Origin: Defluviitaleaceae bacterium
GTDB taxonomy: Bacteria > Bacillota > Clostridia > Lachnospirales > WQUN01
Length of the DNA stretch: 64,000 nucleotides
NCBI GenBank assembly: GCA_009780585.1
Contig: WQZS01000011.1
Location: forward strand, 41,999-105,998
Reading direction: 5' to 3'
Position 1 is the stretch's first letter. Every line of letters starts with the position of its first letter. Made by a program: the position numbers and the translations under genes. This document shows positions 8,762 to 17,530 of the stretch, piece after piece. The notes beneath the pieces were generated by a model. The model did not search any database. It had not been told where the DNA came from and saw only the letters and a list, made by a program, of their open reading frames with translations.

Positions 8762-9668
8762 CGCCCCTGAATGTCAATAGCATATTTCGGATATACGTCC
8801 CCCAACCTCCCGACATAATGAACAGCATAATTTTAAACGGCAGCGAAATCATCGCGGGGGGCAGCATCATCATACCCATCGCCATCAATACGCTCGCCAC
8901 CACCATATCGATGACGATAAACGGCAGGTAAATCATAAACCCGATAATAAACCCCCACGTCAGTTCCCCCAGGATAAACGCGGGTATCAATACGAAATTG
9001 GGAATCCCATCGCCAAATACATATCCTTCCTCCGGGTCGCCGGGTACATATTCCGTCCCCGAAAGGTCGAAGAAAAGCTGGACGTAACGTTCGTTACTGG
9101 CAACCTGCGCCAACATGAAGCTCCGTATCGGCCGCATCCCCTCTTCGAACGCGACCTCAAAAGTGATTTCGCCCCGGCTGTAGGGCTGCAAGGCGTTATT
9201 GTTCAAATCCCGGAAGGTCGGCGTCATGATAAAAATCGTGAGGAACAAAGCGATCCCGATCAGCACCTGGTTGGGCGGCATTTGCTGGGTCGCCATCGCC
9301 TGCCGCAAGAACGATAATGCAATAATAATCCGCGTAAAGCCCGTCATCAGGAGCAGCAGCGAAGGTGCCAGCGCGATCAGGCTCATCAGGAATAATATCT
9401 GTAACGCCGACGAAACCTCCTGCGGGTCTTCCGAGCCTTCCCACAGTACGTTTAACCCCGGCCAGTTACCCTCGGGGAATACCTGCGAGGGCGACCATTC
9501 CGGCGGAGGTGTCACAATAACCGTCGCGGGCGTAGGCACCGGGGTGGGCATGGCCGCGTTCGCCCCCATCGGGAGTAAAAGCGCAATACAAACCACAAAA
9601 AAAAGCAAGTACATGAGACCTTGCTTCCCACGCGTTTGCCCTGTAACCTGATTTGCGGTTTTATTCAT
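8754..9668 (-). CDS. fliP: Flagellar biosynthesis protein FliP
   Basis: The product has a signal-peptide-like N-terminus (MYLLFFVVCIALLLPMGANA), then a core with FTRIIIALSFLRQAMATQQM and PPNQVLIGIALFLT, and a C-terminal helix pair with MVVASVLMAMGMMMLPPAMI. FliP forms the export gate with FliQ and FliR. The ATG at 9668 overlaps the fliO stop by 8 bp; an in-frame ATG at 9689 would add seven residues and cannot be excluded. The spacer after the signal peptide is rich in Pro and Thr. Confidence 0.94.
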   Translation of the reverse strand: MNKTANQVTGQTRGKQGLMYLLFFVVCIALLLPMGANAAMPTPVPTPATVIVTPPPEWSPSQVFPEGNWPGLNVLWEGSEDPQEVSSALQILFLMSLIALAPSLLLLMTGFTRIIIALSFLRQAMATQQMPPNQVLIGIALFLTIFIMTPTFRDLNNNALQPYSRGEITFEVAFEEGMRPIRSFMLAQVASNERYVQLFFDLSGTEYVPGDPEEGYVFGDGIPNFVLIPAFILGELTWGFIIGFMIYLPFIVIDMVVASVLMAMGMMMLPPAMISLPFKIMLFIMSGGWGTYIRNMLLTFRGGG

Positions 9669-10077
9669 CCTTGCGGTCATCCATCTCATCCTTAGCCCCG
9701 CCGCCGGACGGCATATATCGTTCCAATATCTTTTTAAAGGAATCCCTTATCGGCGGGAGCGGCTCGATTGCCTTCACTTGTGTTTCGTCCAGCTCCGCCA
9801 GCACCGTTATCTGTTCCTTTGTTACCCCAATCACCAGGTATTTATCCCCCGCGCGTACCAATTGCACCATATTTTGCGAGCCCACGACGATGCTTTCCAT
9901 CAGTTGCAAATTACCCGACGCGCCCCCGCGTCCCTTTACCCGCCCCATCAACCGCAAAATAAAGTAGCAAAACAATATGATGAAGCCCATAACCAAAAGG
10001 ATATAAAAAAACGAGCCAAACAACGCTAGCGTACCGCCACCGCTCGGCCCGTCCGTGGACAACATAAGTATCTCCAT
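9661..10077 (-). CDS. fliO: Flagellar biosynthesis protein FliO
   Basis: This 138-residue protein has one membrane helix near residues 20-45 and a cytoplasmic domain with LMESIVVGSQNMVQLVRAGDKYLVIGVT, the FliO pattern (shown here only in its conserved centre). FliO helps FliP assemble in the export gate. It precedes fliP with an 8-bp overlap, and cheY lies upstream. The family is weakly conserved but the location is diagnostic. Confidence 0.85.
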   Translation of the reverse strand: MEILMLSTDGPSGGGTLALFGSFFYILLVMGFIILFCYFILRLMGRVKGRGGASGNLQLMESIVVGSQNMVQLVRAGDKYLVIGVTKEQITVLAELDETQVKAIEPLPPIRDSFKKILERYMPSGGGAKDEMDDRKDE

Positions 10078-10090
10078 GGTTACGGCGATA

Positions 10091-10456
10091 TTATCCGATT
10101 ACTTTCTTCACCGCTTCCAGCACCCTGTCGGGTTGGAAGGGCTTGACGATAAAGTCCCTCGCCCCCGCCTGTATCGATTCGATTACCATAGCCTGTTGGC
10201 CCATCGCCGAACACATGATAATCAACGCCGCCGGGTCCGCGGCTTTGATACCCTTCGCCGCGGCGATCCCGTCCATTTCCGGCATGGTTATATCCAGTAT
10301 GCAAAGACCGGGTTTTAATTCCTTAAATTTTTCGATGGCTTTAACGCCATTTTCGGCCTCACCGATAACGTTGTACCCGTTTTTGGTGAGGATATCCTTT
10401 AGCATCATCCGCATGAAAGCCGCATCATCCACCAAAAGAATCGTCTTGTCAGCCAT
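10091..10456 (-). CDS. cheY: Chemotaxis response regulator CheY
   Basis: This is a single receiver domain of 121 residues starting MADKTILLVDDAAFM. The acidic pocket (DD), phosphoacceptor Asp in CILDITMPEMDG, Ser in IIMCSAMG and Lys in FIVKPFQ are all present. Phospho-CheY binds the switch proteins FliM and FliY. The ATG at 10456 has AGGGAG at proper spacing; a GTG three codons earlier overlaps that site and is less likely. It sits between fliY and fliO as in Bacillus subtilis. Confidence 0.93.
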   Translation of the reverse strand: MADKTILLVDDAAFMRMMLKDILTKNGYNVIGEAENGVKAIEKFKELKPGLCILDITMPEMDGIAAAKGIKAADPAALIIMCSAMGQQAMVIESIQAGARDFIVKPFQPDRVLEAVKKVIG

Positions 10457-10497
10457 TACGTTCACTCCCTTAAATATCTGATGCCTGCATGAGGCGT

Positions 10498-11775
10498 TTA
10501 AATCCTTTTTTCCACGCTTACGATGTCCGTGATGCGGATACCGAAGTTTTCGTCGATAACGACGACTTCGCCTTTTGCTACAAACTTACCGTTTACTAAT
10601 ATATCTATGGGTTCGCCCGCCATACGGTCCAAGGTGATGACCGTGCCGGGGGAGAATTCCAATATATCCTGAATACTCTTGGTCGTGCGTCCCAACTCCA
10701 CCGTTATTTCCAACGGTACGTCCATGATGATGCCCATATTTTCCTTTTGTTGGAATACCGCGTTGTAATCCAGCGGTTGGAAAGCGGCGGGCTGTACGTT
10801 TGGCGGCGGCGCGAACTGGTGCGGCGGCGGGGGTGCGGCGTATTGCTGTGGCGGCGGCGCGTAGTACATGGGCTGCGGTTGGGGCGCGCCGTAATCCGGC
10901 GGCGGCGCGTACATGGGTTGCGGCGGCGGTGCTTGTTGGGGCGGGGGTGCCGCGGGTTGGGGCGGGGGCGTAACGGGCTGCGGCGCGGGGGCCGGAGGCG
11001 GCGGCGGCGCGGCGGCCGCCGGGGCGGATGTACCCATCATATCGCCTTGCAGCTTTACGACCATGTCCCTCGCGAAATCGATCGGTAATATCTGCATGAT
11101 TTCCGAATCGATCAGCGTACCTATTTCCATCCTAAACGAAACACATGCCAGCAATTCATCGGGCGCGAACTCAACGGTTTTAAGGAAGTCGTCCTTTTGG
11201 AACTCCAGCATAAACGGCATGGGCGTGTTGATGTCCACTTTTTCCTTGATCATGGAGGAAAGCGAAGTAGCCGACGAACCGACCATTTGGTTCATGGCTT
11301 CGCCGATCGCGCTCATGTCGATTTCGTTGAGCTCGAACGGGTCAACGATATCCCCCGTACCACCCATCATCAAATCCGCGATGATTTTAACATCACGGTC
11401 TTTTAAAATCAATATATTCGAACCTTTTAACCCCGCGCGGTAATCCACACGGATTCCCACACAAGGACGGTCGTAGCTGTTGGAGAGTGAACCCCAATCC
11501 AACACCCGTACTTTGGGGGTGGTTATCGTCACCTTTTGATTGAGCAGCGCAAACAAAGTCGTCGAAGCCGTGCCCATGCTTATGTTGCCGATTTCGCCCA
11601 GGGCATCGCATTGGTCGGGGGTAAACACTTCTTCCGCCCGATCCACGATTTCGCCCTTGGTTAAGGGTAACGGGGGGGCCGGAGCTTCTTCCTGTTCGGG
11701 CGCCGCGTTATCCGCATCCGCCAACATACCGCCAAGTAACGCATCCAGTTCAGCTTGAGAAAGCATATCGCCCAT
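10498..11775 (-). CDS. fliY: Flagellar switch protein FliY (CheC-FliN type)
   Basis: This 425-residue protein starts with a CheY-P-binding peptide (MLSQAELDALLGG). A CheC/CheX-like phosphatase core follows (residues ~45-245; EIGNISMGTASTTLF and AIGEAMNQMVGSSA). Next come a ~90-residue linker of Pro, Gln, Ala and Tyr (APPPDYGAPQPQP-type repeats) and a C-terminal FliN/SpoA domain (residues ~345-425). FliY is a Gram-positive C-ring component that also dephosphorylates CheY-P. The linker is long and low-complexity. It overlaps fliM by one base. Confidence 0.94.
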   Translation of the reverse strand: MGDMLSQAELDALLGGMLADADNAAPEQEEAPAPPLPLTKGEIVDRAEEVFTPDQCDALGEIGNISMGTASTTLFALLNQKVTITTPKVRVLDWGSLSNSYDRPCVGIRVDYRAGLKGSNILILKDRDVKIIADLMMGGTGDIVDPFELNEIDMSAIGEAMNQMVGSSATSLSSMIKEKVDINTPMPFMLEFQKDDFLKTVEFAPDELLACVSFRMEIGTLIDSEIMQILPIDFARDMVVKLQGDMMGTSAPAAAAPPPPPAPAPQPVTPPPQPAAPPPQQAPPPQPMYAPPPDYGAPQPQPMYYAPPPQQYAAPPPPHQFAPPPNVQPAAFQPLDYNAVFQQKENMGIIMDVPLEITVELGRTTKSIQDILEFSPGTVITLDRMAGEPIDILVNGKFVAKGEVVVIDENFGIRITDIVSVEKRI

Positions 11776-12770
11776 TACTTCGTATCCTCCCTCTCGATCA
11801 GAGCCGTAATCTGTACTGCATATTTACCGCGGTTCGTTCCCGGTTTTGCGTGGAACTTTTGCATGGAACCCACCTTAATAATCAAGTCGGAATCGGTATA
11901 ACTATCCAACGGGATAACATCGCCAACCTGCAAATTAACGAATTCGTTTACCATTACCTGTGTCCTACCCACTACGGCCGATACCGGAACGAAGGCTTTT
12001 TCCAGTTCCTCCGTCAGTTTCTCCCGGTAGACGGCCGTATCGTCCTGCCGCCTGCGCGTGTCATATGAGAAGCGCGCGTACAGCCTATCCATGATCGGTT
12101 CGAGCATCAAATGCGGCAAACAGAACGACAGGGTGCCTTCCGCCGAGCCGATTTTAATGTTTAACAGTACCAAAGCCACAAAATCCGTAGGGGCGATGAT
12201 TTGCGCGAATTGGGGGTTGGTTTCAATTTTCTCCAAACGCGGGCGGATAGGGATGATATTTTCCCACGGTTCGGGCAAAAAATTGAGCATTTGCAACATC
12301 ACCCGCTCCAGGAGGATTTTTTCCACTTCGGAAAACTCCCGCAGCTTCCTGAGCCCAAACCCCGGCCCGCCCAAAATCCTATCTATTATAGCATATCCTA
12401 CATTACTCGACATCTCTACGATTATCGAACCGCCGGAAAGCGGCTGAAGCTCCACGATCGCCAATATACACGGGCTGGACAACGCCACGTTAAAGTCACG
12501 GTACATGATCGCTTCCGAGTTGACGACGTCGATCGTGGCGGATGTACGTAAATACCCCGTCATAAACGATGTTACGTTGCGGGCGAAGTTTTCGAATATG
12601 TTTTCAAGGGTCCTTAACTGATCCCTATTGAATTTTTGGGGATTGGCCCAATCGTAGAGACGCGCTTCCTTTGCCGCTGATTCCAACGGCATGATGGTAT
12701 CTGCGGCGTCGCCCGAATTCATTTGTTCCAGTAGGGCATCAATCTCAGCTTGAGATAATATATCTCCCAA
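11775..12770 (-). CDS. fliM: Flagellar motor switch protein FliM
   Basis: This 331-residue protein has the N-terminal CheY-P-binding motif ILSQAEIDALLEQM, a middle CheC-like domain and a C-terminal SpoA domain (LQVGDVIPLD). FliM couples chemotactic signals to rotor direction in the C-ring. Length matches the family. It follows fliL by 18 bp and overlaps fliY by one base. No odd features are visible. Confidence 0.96.
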   Translation of the reverse strand: MGDILSQAEIDALLEQMNSGDAADTIMPLESAAKEARLYDWANPQKFNRDQLRTLENIFENFARNVTSFMTGYLRTSATIDVVNSEAIMYRDFNVALSSPCILAIVELQPLSGGSIIVEMSSNVGYAIIDRILGGPGFGLRKLREFSEVEKILLERVMLQMLNFLPEPWENIIPIRPRLEKIETNPQFAQIIAPTDFVALVLLNIKIGSAEGTLSFCLPHLMLEPIMDRLYARFSYDTRRRQDDTAVYREKLTEELEKAFVPVSAVVGRTQVMVNEFVNLQVGDVIPLDSYTDSDLIIKVGSMQKFHAKPGTNRGKYAVQITALIEREDTK

Positions 12771-12788
12771 GAAAAATCACCTGCCTAT

Positions 12789-13280
12789 CTAGGGGATGGC
12801 CCAATTGGGTGTACTGATGGCTACGACGATCGGGCCGTATTCGATCTGCAACCGCGCCAATATCCGTTCCTCGATGGCGGCCCGCCCTTCGGGTGTTTTC
12901 GCCTCCGCGTAGGTGGTGGCGAAAAGCACTTCGTTGGCGATGGTCCTGGCCCTTTGGAAGCCGAAGTTAACGTTGAAATCGTCCATTTCCCTGCGGGGTA
13001 CGGTCGTATCGACACCTACTAAGATCGTAGTGACGATAAAGGCGTTCCTTCCCTGCGGGCCGTCCAATAAATTGGTACGGATTTCTTCCAGCTCCCGGGT
13101 CCAATCAACGTCTTCGGGCATAAGGATTTTAACCGGTGTCGTGCGGGGGGCGTCGATTTCCTCGCCGCTGCCGCCGAAGGCGTTGACCAAATAAATCGTA
13201 ACCACTACCACCGTGGCCAAAAGCAGTACAAGCAAGGCGATTATGACCAGCATTAAGGGGCTGCCTTTGCTCTTTTCCAT
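12789..13280 (-). CDS. fliL: Flagellar basal-body-associated protein FliL
   Basis: This 163-residue protein has one N-terminal membrane helix (MLVIIALLVLLLATVVVVTI) and a periplasm-facing domain with the late motif YGPIVVAIS. FliL supports stator function near MotAB. It lies between motB and fliM, as in other Gram-positive fla operons. The start has an AGGAGAACACT-type ribosome site. Confidence 0.88.
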   Translation of the reverse strand: MEKSKGSPLMLVIIALLVLLLATVVVVTIYLVNAFGGSGEEIDAPRTTPVKILMPEDVDWTRELEEIRTNLLDGPQGRNAFIVTTILVGVDTTVPRREMDDFNVNFGFQRARTIANEVLFATTYAEAKTPEGRAAIEERILARLQIEYGPIVVAISTPNWAIP

Positions 13281-13307
13281 AGTGTTCTCCTTACCTACTT
13301 CTATATT

Positions 13308-14165
13308 TTACAGGCCCGGGATTTGGAACGGCGGTGCGGGTACGGGCCTTGTGGTGGTTTCGGTGAGGGCGGTGAATATCTTTATTTCCACGCGCCTGTT
13401 GTTTGCCCTGCCTTCGGGTGTGTCGTTGGTGTCGGTGGGATGGTGTTCGCCCATTCCGGTCGCTTGTATCATATCCGGGGGCACGCTCCACACATCCACC
13501 AAATGCCTTACCACGGAAGACGCCCGCGCGGCCGACAATCCCCAGTTATCCACAAACGGGCTGCCGGGGGCCATGGGTACGTTATCCGCGTGGCCTTCTA
13601 CCACGATGGTATGGCCCTGTACGGCGTAATCCAAAATAGCCGGAGCCATACGGTCGATCATTTCGATCGCGGGGGGCAACAAACCGGGTTGACCGGGCTG
13701 GAAATGCGCGCGGTCATACATAACGATACGTACATAGGAAGCATCCTCCGGAACGAAAACACCTATATCCCCGGGTTGGCCCGGTACGTCGGTTATATCG
13801 TAGGGTGCCAAATACGTACGGAACGCGCTTGCCATAATCGCCGCGATTTGCCCTTGGGTAAGCACGGGCGTATCGGGGGGGAGTTCGCCCGCGATATTCG
13901 GCGTGGGTATGGGTACCGACAAATCACCGGGCGGCGGGGGGTATTCGAACATCGACGGATCGTTGAAGATACTGTCCCCCGCACCCCTGCCGAAGTTTTC
14001 CCCTTGGATGCCTTGTAAGAATTCCTGGAATTTAGCCTCGTCCACTTGCGCCATGGTAAACAGCAGGATAAAAAACACCATAAGCACCGTTACCATGTCG
14101 GCGTAGCTGGCGAACCAACCGGGCAAAACCATCTTCGCGCCTTGCTCTTTCTTTTTTCCCTTCAC
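13308..14165 (-). CDS. motB: Stator protein MotB (OmpA-like)
   Basis: This 285-residue protein has a short cytoplasmic start and a single membrane helix carrying the proton-channel Asp (GWFASYADMVTVLMVFFILL). A Pro-rich plug/linker follows, and then an OmpA-type peptidoglycan-binding domain with VVEGHADNVP and LSAARASSVVRHLV. MotB anchors the stator to the cell wall. It overlaps motA by one base. Located inside the fla operon, it probably powers the main flagellar motor. Confidence 0.95.
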   Translation of the reverse strand: MKGKKKEQGAKMVLPGWFASYADMVTVLMVFFILLFTMAQVDEAKFQEFLQGIQGENFGRGAGDSIFNDPSMFEYPPPPGDLSVPIPTPNIAGELPPDTPVLTQGQIAAIMASAFRTYLAPYDITDVPGQPGDIGVFVPEDASYVRIVMYDRAHFQPGQPGLLPPAIEMIDRMAPAILDYAVQGHTIVVEGHADNVPMAPGSPFVDNWGLSAARASSVVRHLVDVWSVPPDMIQATGMGEHHPTDTNDTPEGRANNRRVEIKIFTALTETTTRPVPAPPFQIPGL

Positions 14166-14980
14166 TATTCTTCACCGCCGCCGCCTGCCGCTTCGGCCTG
14201 CTTGGCGCCCACACCGCCGCGAAGAGCCGGGGAAAGGAACGATTTTAACTTTTCTTCAATGATACGGGGGTTTTCACCCGCCTGTATCGATAACATTCCC
14301 TCAATAAGTACGGTTTTTAACAGTATTTCTTCATTGCTTACCTGTTTTAATTTTGAGGAAATGGGGTTACACAAGAAGTTTGCCAATATACAGCCGTAGA
14401 ACGTCGTTACGAGCGCGACGCTGAGCATCGGGCCGATCCCGCCGGGTTCGTCCAATTTGAGAAGCATGAGGACGAGGCCGACCATCGTACCCAACATACC
14501 CCACGAGGGGGCGTAGGTAGCCATCATTTCCCACACGCCGGCAATCGCGCCATGGCGGTCCTCCGTCCAGGAGCGTTCGGTTTCCATGATATCCTTAACC
14601 AACTCGGGGTCGGTACCGTCCACGATCAGCATAACGCCCTTCTTTAGGAAGGCGTCGTCCATGTTATTGGCGGATTCCTCCAGCGCGAGTACGCCTTCCT
14701 TACGGGCCGTGTTGGCGAGCTGAACGATTTTGTCGATGGCGGCGGCGGGGTCCTGCGCGGGCGGTTTGAAAATGATGCCGACGGCTTTCATCGCCGTGAC
14801 GAACGTACTCATTTTGACGGAAAGAAACGTAGCGGCGACCGTACCCCCGACAACAATCATAACGGAAGGGGCGTCGCCGAATTCTCCAATCATGGCGGGA
14901 TTCATGTCAGCGGTGATGAGGATGGACATAATAATGAAAAGCACACCTGCTACAATTCCAATGAGCGAACCAAGTTCCAA
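14165..14980 (-). CDS. motA: Stator protein MotA
   Basis: This 271-residue protein has four membrane helices, a large cytoplasmic loop with charged residues (ETERSWTEDRHG) and the conserved Pro-containing stretch APSWGMLGTMVGLVLML that lines the ion channel. MotA and MotB form the stator. The motif set does not by itself settle proton versus sodium use. It follows flbD by about 40 bp. Confidence 0.95.
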   Translation of the reverse strand: MELGSLIGIVAGVLFIIMSILITADMNPAMIGEFGDAPSVMIVVGGTVAATFLSVKMSTFVTAMKAVGIIFKPPAQDPAAAIDKIVQLANTARKEGVLALEESANNMDDAFLKKGVMLIVDGTDPELVKDIMETERSWTEDRHGAIAGVWEMMATYAPSWGMLGTMVGLVLMLLKLDEPGGIGPMLSVALVTTFYGCILANFLCNPISSKLKQVSNEEILLKTVLIEGMLSIQAGENPRIIEEKLKSFLSPALRGGVGAKQAEAAGGGGEE

Positions 14981-15020
14981 ATTATACAGCCCCTTTCGGG
15001 AATTTCCTCATAGGATTGAT

Positions 15021-15206
15021 CTATGTTTTGTTTATTTTTTGCTTGTAGGCGATGATTTTTTCCATCACTTCGTCCACGGTTTCGCGCACGATAACCCTTT
15101 TACCTGACATCGTCGTGATGGTGGTGTCCGGGGCTTCCTCAACTAATTCGATTTGGTCGCAATTAACCAGCACGTCCCGGTCGTTGATGCGGGTGACAAT
15201 TATCAC
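15021..15206 (-). CDS. flbD: FlbD family flagellar protein
   Basis: This small 61-residue protein reads VIIVTRINDRDVLVNCDQIE at its start and ends with a basic-acidic helix. FlbD-family proteins sit in front of motAB in Gram-positive and spirochaete fla operons; their role is poorly defined. The GTG at 15206 is chosen because GGAGGG lies 8 bases upstream. A longer frame starting at 15245 would cover that site and the candidate promoter. It is the first gene after the terminator that follows flgE. Confidence 0.85.
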   Translation of the reverse strand: MIIVTRINDRDVLVNCDQIELVEEAPDTTITTMSGKRVIVRETVDEVMEKIIAYKQKINKT

Positions 15207-15235
15207 AATATCCCTCCGCCCTCGTATTACAGTTG

Positions 15236-15264
15236 ATAGTACCATAATGACGGTTTCGTTACAA
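15236..15264 (-). promoter_or_regulatory. Candidate sigma-A promoter of flbD-motAB segment
   Basis: On the minus strand, TTGTAA (15259-15264) and TACTAT (15236-15241) are separated by 17 bp. They lie just downstream of the flgE terminator and about 30 bp before the flbD GTG. This would restart transcription for flbD to flhB. Confidence 0.5.
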
Positions 15265-15296
15265 TGGGAAATTATATACTTTTCGCAAAAAACGCT

Positions 15297-15334
15297 AAAA
15301 AAACGCGGGTTGGTTTTTTTATACCAACCCGCGT
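15297..15334 (-). terminator. Intrinsic terminator after flgE
   Basis: On the minus strand, ACGCGGGTTGG pairs perfectly with CCAACCCGCGT across a 10-base loop, and six T residues follow. It begins about 10 bases past the flgE stop, so it ends or attenuates the upstream flagellar transcript. Confidence 0.85.
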
Positions 15335-15344
15335 ACGTTTATTT

Positions 15345-17099
15345 TTACCTTCTTAAGTTAACCAGTTCCTGTATCATTTCGTCCGAAACGGAGATCAACC
15401 GGCTTGAAGCCTGGAATCCGCGCTGTGTGACGATCATGTCGGTGAACTCCTGCGCCAGGTCAACGTTCGACATTTCCAGCGCGCCCGCCTGTATGTCGCC
15501 GATTTCGCCGATGCCGTCGAACGAACCCGAGTTGGCGGTAGCCGCCCAAAGGTTTGACCCCATGCGCTGCAGGCCCGCCGGGTTTGAAAACATCGCCACG
15601 GGGATTTGCCCCAGCACACGCAGGCGTCCGTTGGTGAACATACCCGTTACCGTACCGTCGCGGCCGATGGAAATGTCGCGCAACGTACCGGGGGGGTTGC
15701 CGTTGATGGGCTCGAAGCCCGCGTTGGTGTTCATGCCGCCGCGGTTGAAGAATTCAAGCATACTGAAAGTCATGGAACCGATGGGGATGGTCGTACCCAC
15801 TACACCGCCGATGTTTCCGGCCCCCGCCGTACCGTCATATACGATTACCCTGCCGTCCGCGTCGCCGAAGGTGGCGCGCGGGTTGGTTCCGCGGATGGGT
15901 ACGATATGCATCTTAAAATCGTTGGCGGCGTTTACTTGCCAGGCTTCGTCGGACCATGTACCCGGTGCCGTCGGTATCGGCCTTCTTAAAACGGGATCGG
16001 GGCGTACGGTGGTGCCTGTCCCCGTCGCTTGCGTCGCCGGCCCCATGCCCAACAGGTTACCCATCGAGTCGAACGCCAGCGTTCCCGTGGGGCGCATGAG
16101 TCCGGGGTCTACACCGGCGGCACCTAACGGCATATCGACCATTACAGGCGGATTCGCATTATTCATTATTCCGTGTTGCAACATCCCCGCGTGGATACGG
16201 AGGTGTGCGGGGCTTATCGGGTTTGCCGCCGTGGAACGCGTACCGTCAAGCCACGCGTGTACGACAAAACCTTCGCTAACCGGCGGTGAAGCGTCGTTAA
16301 ACACTTCTTCGCCCATAAATTCGAACGTCCAGTAGTTGTTCGCGCCCGGCGTATTGTGGTAAGTGAAGCGTACGTCTATCACGTAGCTGTGGCCGAGGCT
16401 GTCGAAAATGGTCATGGTACGCATGATGTCGCCTTGCTTTACTTGGTTTAATAATGAAGGGTTCGGCGGAATCGGCGGGGTGGCAGTCGCGTTGCCCACA
16501 ACCTCCGGGCAGCTTTCCGTAAACCGTATCACGTTTACCAAGTCGCGGATATTCAAGTTGCCCGCCAGCTCCACAAAGGTCGTCGGTTCGCTGGGCATAT
16601 TGGCTTTCGAACCGCTCATGGACAGCGGTACGAGGTTTGAGCGGTTAACCTCCCAACGGCCGGTTTCCTCGTTTTCGAATACGTCCCAGCCCATGAGCTG
16701 CATACCGTTGACGCCCAGGTTGCCCCGCGCGTCCTTGGTCACGTTGCCCGCGCGGGTAAAGAACGTACCCGACGAATCGCTCACGACGAAGAAGCCGTCG
16801 TTTTGGATCATGATGTCCATACCGAAGTCGGTACGCTGGGAAGCTCCCTGCGTCATGATATTGTCAATTGAACCCATGGAAAGCCCGAGGCCGATTTGCT
16901 GCGGGTTTACGCCCGTGCGGCCCACGTCGGGGTTGGCCGAAGTCGCGCCCGATAAATTTTGGTAGAACGCGTCGCGGAAGGTGGCCCGCGCCGTCTTATA
17001 GCCAATCGTGTTAACGTTGGCGACGTTGTTCGCTATTACGTCCATTCTCGTTTGATGTACGCGGAGTCCCGAGACTCCGGTAAACATGGAACGCATCAT
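15345..17099 (-). CDS. flgE: Flagellar hook protein FlgE
   Basis: This 584-residue protein has the rod/hook N-terminal signature (MFTGVSGLRVHQTRMDVIAN and NVANVNTIGYK) and the C-terminal coil (SNVDLAQEFTDMIVTQRGFQ). Between them is a long, variable hook domain. It forms the flexible hook filament. It is longer than the roughly 400 residues of many FlgE proteins because of the central domain. The ATG ATG start has GAAAGGGG upstream. A strong terminator follows. Confidence 0.95.
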   Translation of the reverse strand: MMRSMFTGVSGLRVHQTRMDVIANNVANVNTIGYKTARATFRDAFYQNLSGATSANPDVGRTGVNPQQIGLGLSMGSIDNIMTQGASQRTDFGMDIMIQNDGFFVVSDSSGTFFTRAGNVTKDARGNLGVNGMQLMGWDVFENEETGRWEVNRSNLVPLSMSGSKANMPSEPTTFVELAGNLNIRDLVNVIRFTESCPEVVGNATATPPIPPNPSLLNQVKQGDIMRTMTIFDSLGHSYVIDVRFTYHNTPGANNYWTFEFMGEEVFNDASPPVSEGFVVHAWLDGTRSTAANPISPAHLRIHAGMLQHGIMNNANPPVMVDMPLGAAGVDPGLMRPTGTLAFDSMGNLLGMGPATQATGTGTTVRPDPVLRRPIPTAPGTWSDEAWQVNAANDFKMHIVPIRGTNPRATFGDADGRVIVYDGTAGAGNIGGVVGTTIPIGSMTFSMLEFFNRGGMNTNAGFEPINGNPPGTLRDISIGRDGTVTGMFTNGRLRVLGQIPVAMFSNPAGLQRMGSNLWAATANSGSFDGIGEIGDIQAGALEMSNVDLAQEFTDMIVTQRGFQASSRLISVSDEMIQELVNLRR

Positions 17100-17182
17100 T
17101 GTAAATAACCCCTTTCGATGTGTGGATTCCTTCTGTCGGTCGGGAATCCTTGCCTCCCCGTGGGGTCCGGCAATATTTTTCG

Positions 17183-17530
17183 TTAGATGATCACCGCGCC
17201 GTCGATGTTGGAGAATACGTTGTCCTGGCGGTTCATTGCGGTGATCACCGTACGGGAGCGTACGTTCACCACCAGCGCGACATCGTCCATTAAGACCAAC
17301 GAATCGCGTATGCCTTTCTCCTGCGCCCTGCCTATCGCCGTGCCCAATCGGGCGATTTGGTCATCGGAGAGCTTAATGTCCCGCGAGTCCAAGCGCAACG
17401 CCGCGTGCTTGGAAAACAATACGTCGCGGAAGTTGATAGACGGCTGTTGGATGGGCTGGCCTTGCTGCGTTATCTGCCTCGCCGCGTTTTCGATACCGGC
17501 GATGTTCGGGCGTACGTTCGGCGCGATCAC
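17183..17530 (-). CDS. TIGR02530-type flagellar operon protein
   Basis: This 115-residue protein starts at a GTG that overlaps the flgD stop (GTGA). The pattern INFRDVLFSKHAALRLDSRD, followed by LSDDQIARLGTAIGRAQEKG and SLVLMDDVALVVNV, is typical of the small family that always lies between flgD and flgE in Bacillota. Its biochemical role is unknown; a hook-assembly role is inferred only from position. Confidence 0.88.
   Translation of the reverse strand: MIAPNVRPNIAGIENAARQITQQGQPIQQPSINFRDVLFSKHAALRLDSRDIKLSDDQIARLGTAIGRAQEKGIRDSLVLMDDVALVVNVRSRTVITAMNRQDNVFSNIDGAVII

Noticed and set aside
15052..16335. 427-codon plus-strand frame opposite flgE
   Set aside because: No domain, no ribosome site and composition typical of an antisense reading of flgE.
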